A DNA stretch of 22,519 nt. Origin: an uncultured Alphaproteobacteria bacterium. Lineage in GTDB: Bacteria > Pseudomonadota > Alphaproteobacteria > Rhizobiales > Pleomorphomonadaceae. Shown here piece after piece: positions 1 through 7,967 of the stretch. Each line of letters begins with the position of its first letter. Within the stretch, counting starts at the first letter, position 1. Made by a program: the position numbers and the translations under genes. Location of the stretch: contig CALCDT010000028.1 of the NCBI GenBank assembly GCA_937900425.1, forward strand, positions 1 through 22,519, given 5' to 3'. The notes under the pieces were generated by a model. It saw only the letters and a program-made list of their open reading frames with translations. It ran no database searches and was not told the DNA's origin.

Positions 1-1597
1 CGCGCCGCAGCTGCCGGTCGACCGGCAGCAGGCCGTCTGCGGTGCGGGCGAGGGTCAGGCCGTCGAGCCGCCCGTAGACGGCGTCGGTCGAGGCGGCGAC
101 GAGCGGGATCGCCCTGCCGCCGCGGGCCTCGGCCCGGGTGACGGCGTCGACGAGATGAAGGGCGGCGAGCGGATCGGCCGACAGCGCCTCGACCGGATCG
201 CCCCCCGCCTCGTCGCCGTCCTCGACGGATGCGGCGAGGTGGATCACCGCGGCCGCGCCGGCGACGACGTCGCGCACGGCCGGGCGGTCGCGCAGGTCGG
301 TGACGGCGACGGAGAGCCGGCCGCCGTGGCGGGATTTCAGCGCGGCGAGGTTGGCCGGGGCGGCGGCGGCGGCGAGGCTGTCGAGAACGATCACGGTTTC
401 GCCGCGGGCGAGCAGACGGTCGGCGAGGCGGGCGCCGAGATGTCCGGCGCCGCCGGTGACGACCACGGGCCGGACCGCCCGGTGCGGCCCGACCCGGCGA
501 AGGGCCGGGTGCGCGAGCGCCGGATCGGCGGGCTCCGACGAAGCGGTGGCACGGGGCGCCGGCGAGGTCGCCTGCGCAGGACCGGCCTGCGGCGGCGGAC
601 CGGCGAGCCGGAGCAGGCCCTTCGCCGCTGTCGGGCCGCCCTCCGTCAGGGCGCGGCCGAGCAGCTTGCGCCGGCCGTCCTCGGCGACGACGCCGAGGTG
701 ATAGTGGCGTTCGTCGAAATGGAATCCCTCCTGGACGGCGACGTCGGCGGCGACGTCCTGCCAGCCGTACCAGTAGACCCGCTCGACCGGCAGGGCGAGA
801 GCGTCGACAAAGGCGCGGACCTGGCCGATCTCGTCGCGCCGCCAGGTCGAATAGCCGGTCTCGGTGATCCAGATCGCGGCCGCCGGGTTGTGGCGGGAAA
901 GGATCGCCCGGGTGCGGTCGATCTGGTCGGCCCAGCCGGTCCAGGCGCCGGCCTCGGCGTCCCAGGTTCCGGGAAAGCCGTGGAGGCCGACGGCGTCGAC
1001 GACGCCGAGCACGCCACGTTCGCCCATCAGCTCGAGCCAGTGGGCGTCGAAGGGGCAGGGGCCGCCGAGCACGGCCCGGAAGCCGCGGGTGCGGGCCCAG
1101 TGCCCGGCGGCGCCGACCATCTCGCAGAAGGCGCTCCAGTCGCCGTCGTCGCGCCAGTCCCAGTCGAGCAGGTTGTTGGGCTCGTTCCAGAGCTCGATCT
1201 CGCGGAAATGGCGGCCGTAGCGGGTGAGGGCGTGGTCGACGAAATCGGCGTAGTCGAGCAGCCGCCGCGGCGCACCGGAGGAGCGGCCGGTGCGCGACAG
1301 CGACGGCGGGGTGTAGTGGATGCAGGGCAGCAGCTCGATGTGGCGGCCGAGGGTCGGGATCAGCCAGTCGTACCAGGCCTCGCCGCCGGGCGCGTGATAT
1401 TCCGCCCAGGAGAGATGGGTGCGCAATCCCTTCGCACCGGCCCGCGTCATGCCGTCGAGGGCGGCGATCACACGGGCGTGCTCGCCCGGGCGGAACCACT
1501 CGACGAAGCCGAATTCCGGGCCGGGGCGCGGCGTTGCGGACCTTCGTGCATTGCGGCCGTCGAGGAAGCGCGTACCGGCGTCCGCCTCTGCCGTCAC
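1..1597 (-). CDS. Glycoside hydrolase (clan GH-A type) fused to NAD-dependent epimerase/SDR domain, 3'-truncated by window edge
   Basis: The GTG start overlaps the stop of the upstream epimerase (GTGA), so the two are probably translationally coupled; the frame stays open to the left edge (532 codons), so the C-terminus is missing. Residues ~25-320 look like a (beta/alpha)8 glycosidase of clan GH-A: the acid/base motif LWNEPNN has Glu139, and WITETGYS has Glu246 as probable nucleophile, 107 residues apart. A Pro/Ala-rich linker (~325-370) follows, then a Rossmann start, VVVTGGAGHLG (~378-388), and an epimerase-like ASTDAVYG segment close to the edge. I see no signal peptide, so it is probably cytoplasmic. 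What is seen: both active-site motifs and the fusion in a single frame. Inferred: a role in making or trimming a nucleotide-sugar-derived glycan together with the adjacent epimerase. The exact GH family (5, 39 or an unclassified one) and the substrate cannot be told from sequence alone. Confidence 0.82.
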   Translation of the reverse strand, partial: MTAEADAGTRFLDGRNARRSATPRPGPEFGFVEWFRPGEHARVIAALDGMTRAGAKGLRTHLSWAEYHAPGGEAWYDWLIPTLGRHIELLPCIHYTPPSLSRTGRSSGAPRRLLDYADFVDHALTRYGRHFREIELWNEPNNLLDWDWRDDGDWSAFCEMVGAAGHWARTRGFRAVLGGPCPFDAHWLELMGERGVLGVVDAVGLHGFPGTWDAEAGAWTGWADQIDRTRAILSRHNPAAAIWITETGYSTWRRDEIGQVRAFVDALALPVERVYWYGWQDVAADVAVQEGFHFDERHYHLGVVAEDGRRKLLGRALTEGGPTAAKGLLRLAGPPPQAGPAQATSPAPRATASSEPADPALAHPALRRVGPHRAVRPVVVTGGAGHLGARLADRLLARGETVIVLDSLAAAAAPANLAALKSRHGGRLSVAVTDLRDRPAVRDVVAGAAAVIHLAASVEDGDEAGGDPVEALSADPLAALHLVDAVTRAEARGGRAIPLVAASTDAVYGRLDGLTLARTADGLLPVDRQLRR

Positions 1598-2703
1598 GAC
1601 ATCAGTCCGTGCCGTTCGAGTTCGCGGCGCATTTCCGGTCCGAGGTCGACGTGGGCCTGTCCGGCGACCCAGGCGGCGAGTTCGAGCAGCGAGGTCTCGA
1701 GCGGGGCTGCGGGTGAGAAGCCGAGCAGGTCGGCGGCCTTGCCGATGTCGGCGAAGCAGTTGCGGATGTCGCCGGCGCGGGCGCGGTTGAGGATGTCCGG
1801 CTCGATGTCCCGGCCCATGGCGGCGGCCAGCATGCGGGCGACGTCGGCGATGGCATAGGAGCGGCCCGAGCCGATGTTGACGACGTGGCCGCTGGCGCGG
1901 GGCGCCTCCATGGCGAGACGGAAGGCGCGGGCGACGTCGCGGACGTGGACGAAGTCGCGCCGCTGGGCGCCGTCCTCGAACACCATCGGCGCCTCGCCGG
2001 CGGCGATGCGCGAGGCGAAGTTGGCGAGGACGCCGGTATAGGGGTTGGAGAGGGCCTGGCCGGGTCCGAAGACGTTGAAGAGGCGCAACGCCACCGCCTC
2101 GCGGCGGTAGGCCTCGGCGAACAGCAGCACCGCCCGTTCCTGGGCGTATTTGGTGAGGGCATAGATCGAGGCGAGGTCGACCGGCTTCTCCTCGTCGGTC
2201 GGAACCGGCGTCGCCGCCTCGCCCCCCGGGCCGGCAGGGTTCCAGTCGGCGGCGGCGATGGCCTGCGCGCTGCGGCGGCCGACCGCCAGCGGGGTTCCGT
2301 CGGTATCGACATAGCGGCCCTCGCCGTAGACGCTCATCGACGAGGCGACGACGATGCGCGGCACCGGCTCCTCGATCAGGGCCTCCAGCAGCACCGCGGT
2401 GCCGAGGTCGTTGACGCCGACGTAGCGGGCGATCTCGTACATGCTCTGGCCGACCCCAACCTCGGCGGCGAGGTGGAAGACGCCGTCGACGCCCGACACC
2501 GCCCGGCGCACGGCGGCGGCGTCGCGGACGTCGCCCTCGACGAAGGTGATACCCTCGGGCAGGTCGGCCATCGGCGACTCGCCGTGGACCTGGGGAATCA
2601 GGGCGTCGAGAATGCGGACCTCGCAGCCGGCCGACAGCAGTTCGAGGCAGAGGTGACGGCCGATGAACCCGGCGCCGCCGGTGACGAGATAGGTCTTGGG
2701 CAT
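1594..2703 (-). CDS. NAD-dependent nucleotide-sugar epimerase/dehydratase (extended SDR, dTDP-L-rhamnose 4-epimerase-like)
   Basis: This 369-residue protein is an extended SDR acting on nucleotide-activated sugars in the cytoplasm. It has the NAD-binding TGGAGFIG at residues 8-15, FHLAA at 76-80, SSMSVYG at 121-127 supplying the catalytic Ser, and the YALTK catalytic Tyr181/Lys185. The stretch RLFNVFGPGQALSNPYTGV (207-225) and the DFVHVRDVA segment are typical of the WbiB-like dTDP-L-rhamnose 4-epimerase group, which is the likeliest subfamily. A CDP- or UDP-sugar substrate is an alternative. The start is the ATG at 2703, immediately before the Rossmann strand; an AGAAG lies about 13 nt upstream as a weak ribosome site. 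Its stop overlaps the GTG of the glycosidase-epimerase fusion by four bases, so the two are one transcription unit and probably one pathway, such as surface polysaccharide or glycolipid sugar synthesis. Confidence 0.9.
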   Translation of the reverse strand: MPKTYLVTGGAGFIGRHLCLELLSAGCEVRILDALIPQVHGESPMADLPEGITFVEGDVRDAAAVRRAVSGVDGVFHLAAEVGVGQSMYEIARYVGVNDLGTAVLLEALIEEPVPRIVVASSMSVYGEGRYVDTDGTPLAVGRRSAQAIAAADWNPAGPGGEAATPVPTDEEKPVDLASIYALTKYAQERAVLLFAEAYRREAVALRLFNVFGPGQALSNPYTGVLANFASRIAAGEAPMVFEDGAQRRDFVHVRDVARAFRLAMEAPRASGHVVNIGSGRSYAIADVARMLAAAMGRDIEPDILNRARAGDIRNCFADIGKAADLLGFSPAAPLETSLLELAAWVAGQAHVDLGPEMRRELERHGLMS

Positions 2704-2906
2704 CGTTTCGCTGCTTCTTCTGAAGGGGCGGCCGGCGCGGAGCGGGCCGCGACGATGGCGGAAGGGGCGGGCGAACGCCGTCGCGCCGCTCCACCCCTCG
2801 GACCGACCGAACCGCGGGAAGAAGAGAAAGTTCCTCCGTGCCGGCCGGGGGCGAAGGGCTCGCCGCCGGGGCCGCGAGGGCGCCGGCGGCGGCCTGTGCG
2901 CGCCGG

Positions 2907-5339
2907 TCAGCGTCGCGGCAGCGCGTAGGCGATGACCGCGTCGCTCACCGGGGTCTCCATGAAGTGATGACCGCCGGCGGTGATCACCAGATACTGGCGC
3001 CCGTCCGCCTCGTAGGTCATCGGCGTCGCCTGGCCGCCGCCGGGAAGGACGTCCTGCCAGAGCGTCTCGCCGGTCTCGAGGTCGATCGCCCGGATCAGGT
3101 CGTCGGTCGCGGCGGCGATGAAGACGAGGCCGCCTGCGGTGACGACGGCGCCGCCGTTGTTGGGCGTGCCGATCTCGATCGGCAGCATCGAGGGAATGTC
3201 GAAGGGGCCGTTCTTGCGGGCCTCACCGAGCGGGCGGTCCCAGATCGTCTCGCCTGTGGCGATGTCGATCGCCCGGATACCGCCGTAGGGCGGCTCCTTG
3301 CAGAGCAGCTTGGTGAAGGGCATGCGCCAGCCGGCGTTGACGTCGATGCCGAAGGGCGTGCCCGCTTGGGGGTCGCCCGCGCCCTCGGCGCCGCCGAAAT
3401 CGCCGCGGGCCTCGCCGCGCGGCGCCCAGCCGAGCGCGTCGGCCTCGGCACGCGGGACGAGCCGGTTGTAATTCGGCATGTCGTTGTAGTTGGCGACGAT
3501 CACGCCGCGGGTCGGATCGACGGCGATGCCGCCCCAGTCCGAGCCGCCGTTGTAGCCGGGATACTGGATCCAGCGGCGCTCGCTCTCGGGCGGAGTGTAG
3601 ATGCCGTCATAGGCGGCGCGCCTGAAATTGATCCGGCAGATCATCTGGTCGATCGGCGACATGCCCCACATGTCGGCCTCGTCGAGGTCGCGCTTCGCCA
3701 GCGTGTGGAACAGCGAGAAGGGCTGGCTCGGCGTACGCTGATCCGGCTCGACGCCTCCCTGCGGAACCGGGCGTTCCTCGACCGGGGTCAGCGGGGCACC
3801 GGTGCGGCGGTCGAGGACGTAGAGGTCGCCCTGCTTGCTCGGCAGGATCAGCGCCGGCACCGTCCCGCCTTCGCCGGGATAGTCGACCAGGGTCGCCTGC
3901 GAGCCGAGGTCGTAGTCCCACACGTCCATGTGGACGGTCTGGAAGTGCCAGACCGGGCGCCCGGTCGTGACGTCGATGGCGACGAGCGAGGTGGCGAATT
4001 CGTTCGATCCCGGCCGGCGGTCGCTGCTCCAGTAGTCGACCGCCGAGTTGCCCATCGGCAGGTAGACCTGGCCGAGCGCCTCGTCGCCGGAGGCGGTGGT
4101 CCACATGTTCGGCGTGCCGCGCGGCCAGGTGTCGTCGCCGGAGGGGCGCTCCGTGCGGGTCGAGGCGGCGGCGTCCCAGCCCCAGGCGAAGGCGCCGGTG
4201 ACGGCGTCGAAGCCCTGGATCACGCCCGACGGCGCCGAGCGGGTCTGGCCGTCGAGCACCTGGTGGCCGGTGACGACGATGCCGCGGACGATGGTCGGGG
4301 CCGAGGTGATCGAGACCATGCCGGGAACGACGTCGCCCATGCCGACCTTGATGTCGACCTCGCCGTTTTCGCCGAAGCCGGTGCAGCGGGCGCCGGTGGC
4401 GGCGTCGAGGGCGATCAGGCGACCGTCGAGGGTGCCCTCGACGATGCGGCGGGCGCAGAGCTCGTCGGGGCCGGCGTCCGGAACCTCGAAATAGGCGACG
4501 CCGCGGCAGGCGGCCGTATAGGGGATGTTCTCCTCCGGCACCTCGGGGTCGAAGCGCCAGCGTTCCTCGCCGGTGGCCGCGTCGATGGCGATGACGAGGC
4601 TCATCGGCGTGCAGAGATAGAGCGTGTCGCCGATCTTCAGCGGCGTGTTCTCCGAACCGTATTTGTTGTCGGAGAGGTCTTCGGGCAGATCGCCGGTGTT
4701 GAAGACGAAGGCCCGCTCCAGCGAGCCGACGGTGTCGCGGTTGATCTCGGCGAGCGGGGAATAGCGCCGGGACGCGGTGGTGCCGCCGTAGGCCGGCCAG
4801 TCGGCGCCGGTCGCGAGCGGCGAGGGGTCGGCCATGGCGGCGGGACCCGGCTGGGGCAGCGCCGCCTGCCGGCTCGGCTCGGCGAAATCCCGGAACAGCC
4901 AAGTGAAGCCGCCGAGGACGACGACGAGCACGGCGACGATGCCGGCGATCGCGGCCGGCCAGCGCAGCGGCGCCGGGCGCAGCGTCGGCATCGCCGCGAG
5001 GACGAGGACGAGGATGACCGTCGGCGCGAAGACGCGCGGCAGCAGCGGCCATCCGGCGAGGCCGACCTCCCACAGCGCCCAGACCACGGTGGCGGCGAAG
5101 ACGGCGACATAGAGCCAGCCGCCGGAGGCGCGTCCGCGAACGAGCAGCAGGCCGGAGACGACGAGGGCGAGACCGGCGAGGAGATAGTACCAGGAGCCGC
5201 CGAGAGCGACGAGCCAAGCCCCGCCGGCACCGAGGACGAGACCGATCAGCGCGATCACGACGCCGAGGGCGACCACGGGCCACGACCCCCTCCCGCTCGT
5301 GCGTGCCATCCTCGGATCCTGCCGGTGCCAGGCGGTCAT
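2907..5339 (-). CDS. gcd: Membrane-bound PQQ-dependent dehydrogenase, glucose/quinate/shikimate family
   Basis: This 810-residue protein (E. coli Gcd is 796) oxidises a sugar or cyclic polyol in the periplasm and passes electrons to ubiquinone. The N-terminus (~20-150) holds about five hydrophobic membrane segments; the rest is the eight-bladed quinoprotein propeller with repeated tryptophan-docking motifs. Aligning WDYD and the following KQGD with E. coli Gcd places the catalytic Asp at 475 and the PQQ-contacting Lys at 502, 27 residues apart as in Asp466/Lys493. The C-terminal GGQATPMTYEADGRQY signature is present. The start at 5339 is chosen because GGAG lies 8 nt upstream; another ATG at 5351 has no good ribosome site. 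The residue aligned with E. coli His262, ahead of CRG, is Thr275, so quinate, shikimate or another polyol is as possible as glucose. PQQ synthesis genes are not in the window. An intrinsic terminator sits in the leader. Confidence 0.9.
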   Translation of the reverse strand: MTAWHRQDPRMARTSGRGSWPVVALGVVIALIGLVLGAGGAWLVALGGSWYYLLAGLALVVSGLLLVRGRASGGWLYVAVFAATVVWALWEVGLAGWPLLPRVFAPTVILVLVLAAMPTLRPAPLRWPAAIAGIVAVLVVVLGGFTWLFRDFAEPSRQAALPQPGPAAMADPSPLATGADWPAYGGTTASRRYSPLAEINRDTVGSLERAFVFNTGDLPEDLSDNKYGSENTPLKIGDTLYLCTPMSLVIAIDAATGEERWRFDPEVPEENIPYTAACRGVAYFEVPDAGPDELCARRIVEGTLDGRLIALDAATGARCTGFGENGEVDIKVGMGDVVPGMVSITSAPTIVRGIVVTGHQVLDGQTRSAPSGVIQGFDAVTGAFAWGWDAAASTRTERPSGDDTWPRGTPNMWTTASGDEALGQVYLPMGNSAVDYWSSDRRPGSNEFATSLVAIDVTTGRPVWHFQTVHMDVWDYDLGSQATLVDYPGEGGTVPALILPSKQGDLYVLDRRTGAPLTPVEERPVPQGGVEPDQRTPSQPFSLFHTLAKRDLDEADMWGMSPIDQMICRINFRRAAYDGIYTPPESERRWIQYPGYNGGSDWGGIAVDPTRGVIVANYNDMPNYNRLVPRAEADALGWAPRGEARGDFGGAEGAGDPQAGTPFGIDVNAGWRMPFTKLLCKEPPYGGIRAIDIATGETIWDRPLGEARKNGPFDIPSMLPIEIGTPNNGGAVVTAGGLVFIAAATDDLIRAIDLETGETLWQDVLPGGGQATPMTYEADGRQYLVITAGGHHFMETPVSDAVIAYALPRR

Positions 5340-5364
5340 GTCTCTCTCCATGGTCGGTGTTCGG

Positions 5365-5390
5365 AAAAAAGGAGCCCGAAGGCGCCTTCC
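5365..5390 (-). terminator. Intrinsic terminator in the leader of the PQQ dehydrogenase gene (possible attenuator)
   Basis: Read on the minus strand, AAGGCGCC - TTCG - GGCTCC is followed directly by six T. The stem pairs 5388-5381 with 5376-5369, with one C/U mismatch, and is closed by a UUCG tetraloop; two further G-U pairs are possible at the base. The U-run at 5370-5365 ends about 25 nt before the ATG at 5339. This is the canonical shape of a Rho-independent terminator and lies in the sense orientation of the downstream gene. It is either an attenuator or ends an unseen short transcript from the divergent intergenic region. Confidence 0.7.
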
Positions 5391-5621
5391 GTCGAACAAT
5401 GACCGCGTGGGGATGTTCCGCCTTTCGATGCTCGGAATCGGCGTCGATCGAGGGCAGGCGGTGAGAGACGGCCGGCGTCTCGGCCGCGAGGCGGCATCCC
5501 GCCGCCGCCCTCTCGATCGGCAGGACCGTCCCCGCTCGCCCGGGCGCAGTCTGGAACGATCGCAATCCTCGCCCGTTCCCCCGACACGACCGGGCGGGCG
5601 GCGACCACGGGAAGAGCGACG
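5391..5621. other. Divergent intergenic region between PQQ dehydrogenase and YdeP-like gene
   Basis: The space between the two start codons is 282 bp, and this stretch is the part upstream of the terminator hairpin. It must carry the promoters for both divergent genes. I cannot pick a convincing -35/-10 pair on either strand. An open frame continues upstream from the dehydrogenase, but its Arg/Pro/Ser-rich translation looks non-coding. No small gene is supported. Confidence 0.4.
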
Positions 5622-7904
5622 ATGGCGAGCAGACACGAGACGATGACCCCGGTCGAATACGACGGTCCGGCGGGCGGATGGGGGTCGCTGCGCGGCATCG
5701 CCCGCATCTTCGGCAAGGAGTGGGCGTCGCCGGCGGCGCTCGAAACCTTAGCCAGCCAGAACAAGCCGGAAGGGTTCGCCTGCGTTTCCTGCGCCTGGGC
5801 CAAGCCCGCCGACCACCACCCGTTCGAGTTCTGCGAGAACGGCGCCAAGGCGACGCTCTGGGAACTGACGAGCCGGCGCTGCGAGCCGGACTTCTTCGAG
5901 AAGCACACGCTGTCCGAACTGCGCGGCTGGCGCGACTACGATCTCGAGCAGCAGGGCCGCCTCACCCATCCGCTGCGCTACGACCCGGAGAGCGACCGCT
6001 ATCTTGCGGTCGGCTGGGACGAGGCCTTCGCCGGGATCGGGCGCGAGCTCAAGACATTCGATCCGAAGTCGGTGGTGTTCTACACCTCGGGCCGCGCCAG
6101 CCTCGAGACCTCGTTCCTCTACGCGCTCTTCGCCCGGCTCTACGGCACCAACAACCTGCCCGACAGTTCCAACATGTGCCACGAGACGACGTCGGTGGCG
6201 CTGAAGAGCCTGATCGGCGCCCCGGTGGGCACGGTGGTCTACGACGACCTCCAGAAGTGCGACGCGATGTTCTTCTTCGGCCAGAACACCGGATCGAACA
6301 GCCCGCGCTTCCTGCACCCCCTGCAGGAGGCGGCGCGGCGCGGCTGCCGGATCGTCACCTTCAATCCGGTGCGAGAGAAGGGGCTCGAAAGCTTCGTCAA
6401 CCCGCAGAACCCGACCGAGATGCTGACCGGCCGCCAGACCGAGATCTCGTGCCAGTATCACCAGGTCCGTCCGGGCGGCGACATCGCAGCGATCCTCGGC
6501 CTCTGCAAGCACGTCTTCGCCCGCGACGACGAGGCGCGGGCGGCGGGGCGTTCGGTCATCGACCGCGACTTCGTCGCCAGCCACACCTCCGGCCTCGACG
6601 CCTTCGAGGCGAAGGTGCGCGCGACCTCCTGGGAGGAGATCGAACGGGACTCCGGCCTTGCGCGCGCCGACCTCGAGGCGGCGGGGGAGGTCTACGTCAC
6701 CTCGCAGAAGGTGATCGGGATCTACGGCATGGGCCTGACCCAGCACGTTCGCGGCTTCGAGAACGTCGCCATGCTGCTCAACCTGCTGCTGCTGCGCGGC
6801 AACATCGGCCGCGAGGGCACCGGGATCTGCCCGGTGCGCGGCCACTCTAACGTCCAGGGCCAGCGCACGGTCGGCATCGCCGAAAAACCCGAACTCGTCC
6901 CGCTGGACCGGCTGGCGGAAGTGTTCGGCTTCGAGCCGCCGCGCGAGAAGGGCATGAACACGGTGGAGGTCTGCGAGGCCGCCATCGAGGGACGGGTCGA
7001 CGCCTTCGTCGGCCTCGGCGGCAACTTCGCCCGCGCCGTCCCCGACCACGGACCGGTCGAGGCGGCGTTCCGCAAGCTGCGCCTCACGGTTCACGTCGCC
7101 ACCAAGCTCAACCGGTCCCATCTCGTCAACGGAGAGGTCGCCTACCTGCTGCCCTGCCTCGGCCGCAGCGAGGAGGACGTCCAGGCGAGCGGCCGCCAGA
7201 CGGTGACCGTCGAGGACAGCCTGTCCTCGATCCACGGCTCGATCGGACGGCGCAAGCCGGCGAGCGAGCATCTCCTCTCCGAACTCGCCATCGTCGCCGG
7301 CATCGCCAAGGCGACGCTCGCGCCCAACCCGAAGGTTCGCTGGGACGAATGGGTCGGCGATTACGGCCGGGTCCGCGACCTGATCGAGGCTTGCTATCCC
7401 GACAAGTTCCGCGACTTCAACGCCCGCCTGTTCACACCCGGCGGCTTCTTCAAGGGCAATCCGGCCCGCGAGCGGATCTGGCACACGGCGAGCGGCAAGG
7501 CCGAGTTCACCGCGCCGGACACGCTGGTCGCGACCGGCTTCGAGGAGGCGGAAGGGCGCTATCGGCTGGTGACACTGCGCAGCAACGACCAGTTCAACAC
7601 CACGATCTACGGCTTCAGCGACCGTCTGCGCGGTATCGAAGGCACCCGCGACGTGCTGCTGATGAACCCCGCCGAGATCGAACGGGCCGGGCTGGAGCCG
7701 GGGCAGCGGGTGACGCTGGTCGGCGACGCCGGCGACGGCCGTCACCGCGAGGTCTCCGGGCTGGCGGTCACGCCCTTCGACCTGCCCGATGGCTGCGTCG
7801 CCGGCTACTATCCCGAACTCAACCCGCTGGTGCCGCTCTGGATGCACGACCGCAAATCGAAGACGCCGGCCTCGAAGTCGGTGCCGGTGCGCATCCGGCC
7901 CTGA
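5622..7904 (+). CDS. FdhF/YdeP family molybdopterin-dependent oxidoreductase
   Basis: This 760-residue protein matches the formate-dehydrogenase-H-like YdeP family (E. coli YdeP is 759 residues) along its whole length. Recognisable segments are GFACVSCAW (Cys54, Cys57), FEFCENG (Cys71), YTSGRAS (~154-160), SSNMCHE (Cys186, a possible molybdenum ligand), FFFGQNTGSN, RGNIGREGTGICPVRGHSNVQG and the C-terminal molydopterin-binding domain with RSNDQFNTT. Members bind bis-MGD molybdenum and a cluster near the N-terminus; the physiological reaction is not established, although E. coli YdeP is linked to acid resistance. The usual formate dehydrogenase cluster spacing (C-x2-C-x3-C-x~26-C) is not followed. 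No Tat signal is seen, so it is probably cytoplasmic. The ATG at 5622 is preferred because GGGAAG lies about 8 nt upstream; the ATG at 5643 is less well placed. It is transcribed away from the PQQ dehydrogenase and converges on the RTX gene. Confidence 0.92.
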   Translation: MASRHETMTPVEYDGPAGGWGSLRGIARIFGKEWASPAALETLASQNKPEGFACVSCAWAKPADHHPFEFCENGAKATLWELTSRRCEPDFFEKHTLSELRGWRDYDLEQQGRLTHPLRYDPESDRYLAVGWDEAFAGIGRELKTFDPKSVVFYTSGRASLETSFLYALFARLYGTNNLPDSSNMCHETTSVALKSLIGAPVGTVVYDDLQKCDAMFFFGQNTGSNSPRFLHPLQEAARRGCRIVTFNPVREKGLESFVNPQNPTEMLTGRQTEISCQYHQVRPGGDIAAILGLCKHVFARDDEARAAGRSVIDRDFVASHTSGLDAFEAKVRATSWEEIERDSGLARADLEAAGEVYVTSQKVIGIYGMGLTQHVRGFENVAMLLNLLLLRGNIGREGTGICPVRGHSNVQGQRTVGIAEKPELVPLDRLAEVFGFEPPREKGMNTVEVCEAAIEGRVDAFVGLGGNFARAVPDHGPVEAAFRKLRLTVHVATKLNRSHLVNGEVAYLLPCLGRSEEDVQASGRQTVTVEDSLSSIHGSIGRRKPASEHLLSELAIVAGIAKATLAPNPKVRWDEWVGDYGRVRDLIEACYPDKFRDFNARLFTPGGFFKGNPARERIWHTASGKAEFTAPDTLVATGFEEAEGRYRLVTLRSNDQFNTTIYGFSDRLRGIEGTRDVLLMNPAEIERAGLEPGQRVTLVGDAGDGRHREVSGLAVTPFDLPDGCVAGYYPELNPLVPLWMHDRKSKTPASKSVPVRIRP

Positions 7905-7910
7905 GGAGAG

Positions 7911-7956
7911 GCAAAAGGAAAGGGGCGGCAGCGGGCGTGTTCGCCCCGCCGCCGCC
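7911..7956 (-). terminator. Probable Rho-independent terminator of the RTX gene
   Basis: The 63-bp gap between the convergent stops contains a GC-rich hairpin: GGCGGCAGCGGGCG, a TGTT loop, then CGCCCCGCCGCC (about 7925-7954), imperfect but long. On the minus strand, the direction of the RTX gene, it is followed by the T-rich CCCCTTTCCTTTTGC. On the plus strand there is no comparable T-run, so it mainly serves the minus-strand gene. Confidence 0.55.
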
Positions 7957-7967
7957 GTCGCCGTCGG

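Noticed and set aside
155..1858. Long plus-strand open frame opposite the glycosidase-epimerase fusion
   Set aside because: The minus strand carries clear catalytic motifs; the plus-strand translation is low-complexity Gly/Ala/Val/Arg, a by-product of high GC.
2838..5402. 854-codon plus-strand open frame opposite the PQQ dehydrogenase
   Set aside because: No recognisable domain; it mirrors a well-supported quinoprotein.
5748..7847. 699-codon minus-strand open frame opposite the YdeP-like gene
   Set aside because: The translation is Asp/Val/Gly-biased without motifs and is antisense to a full-length known family member.
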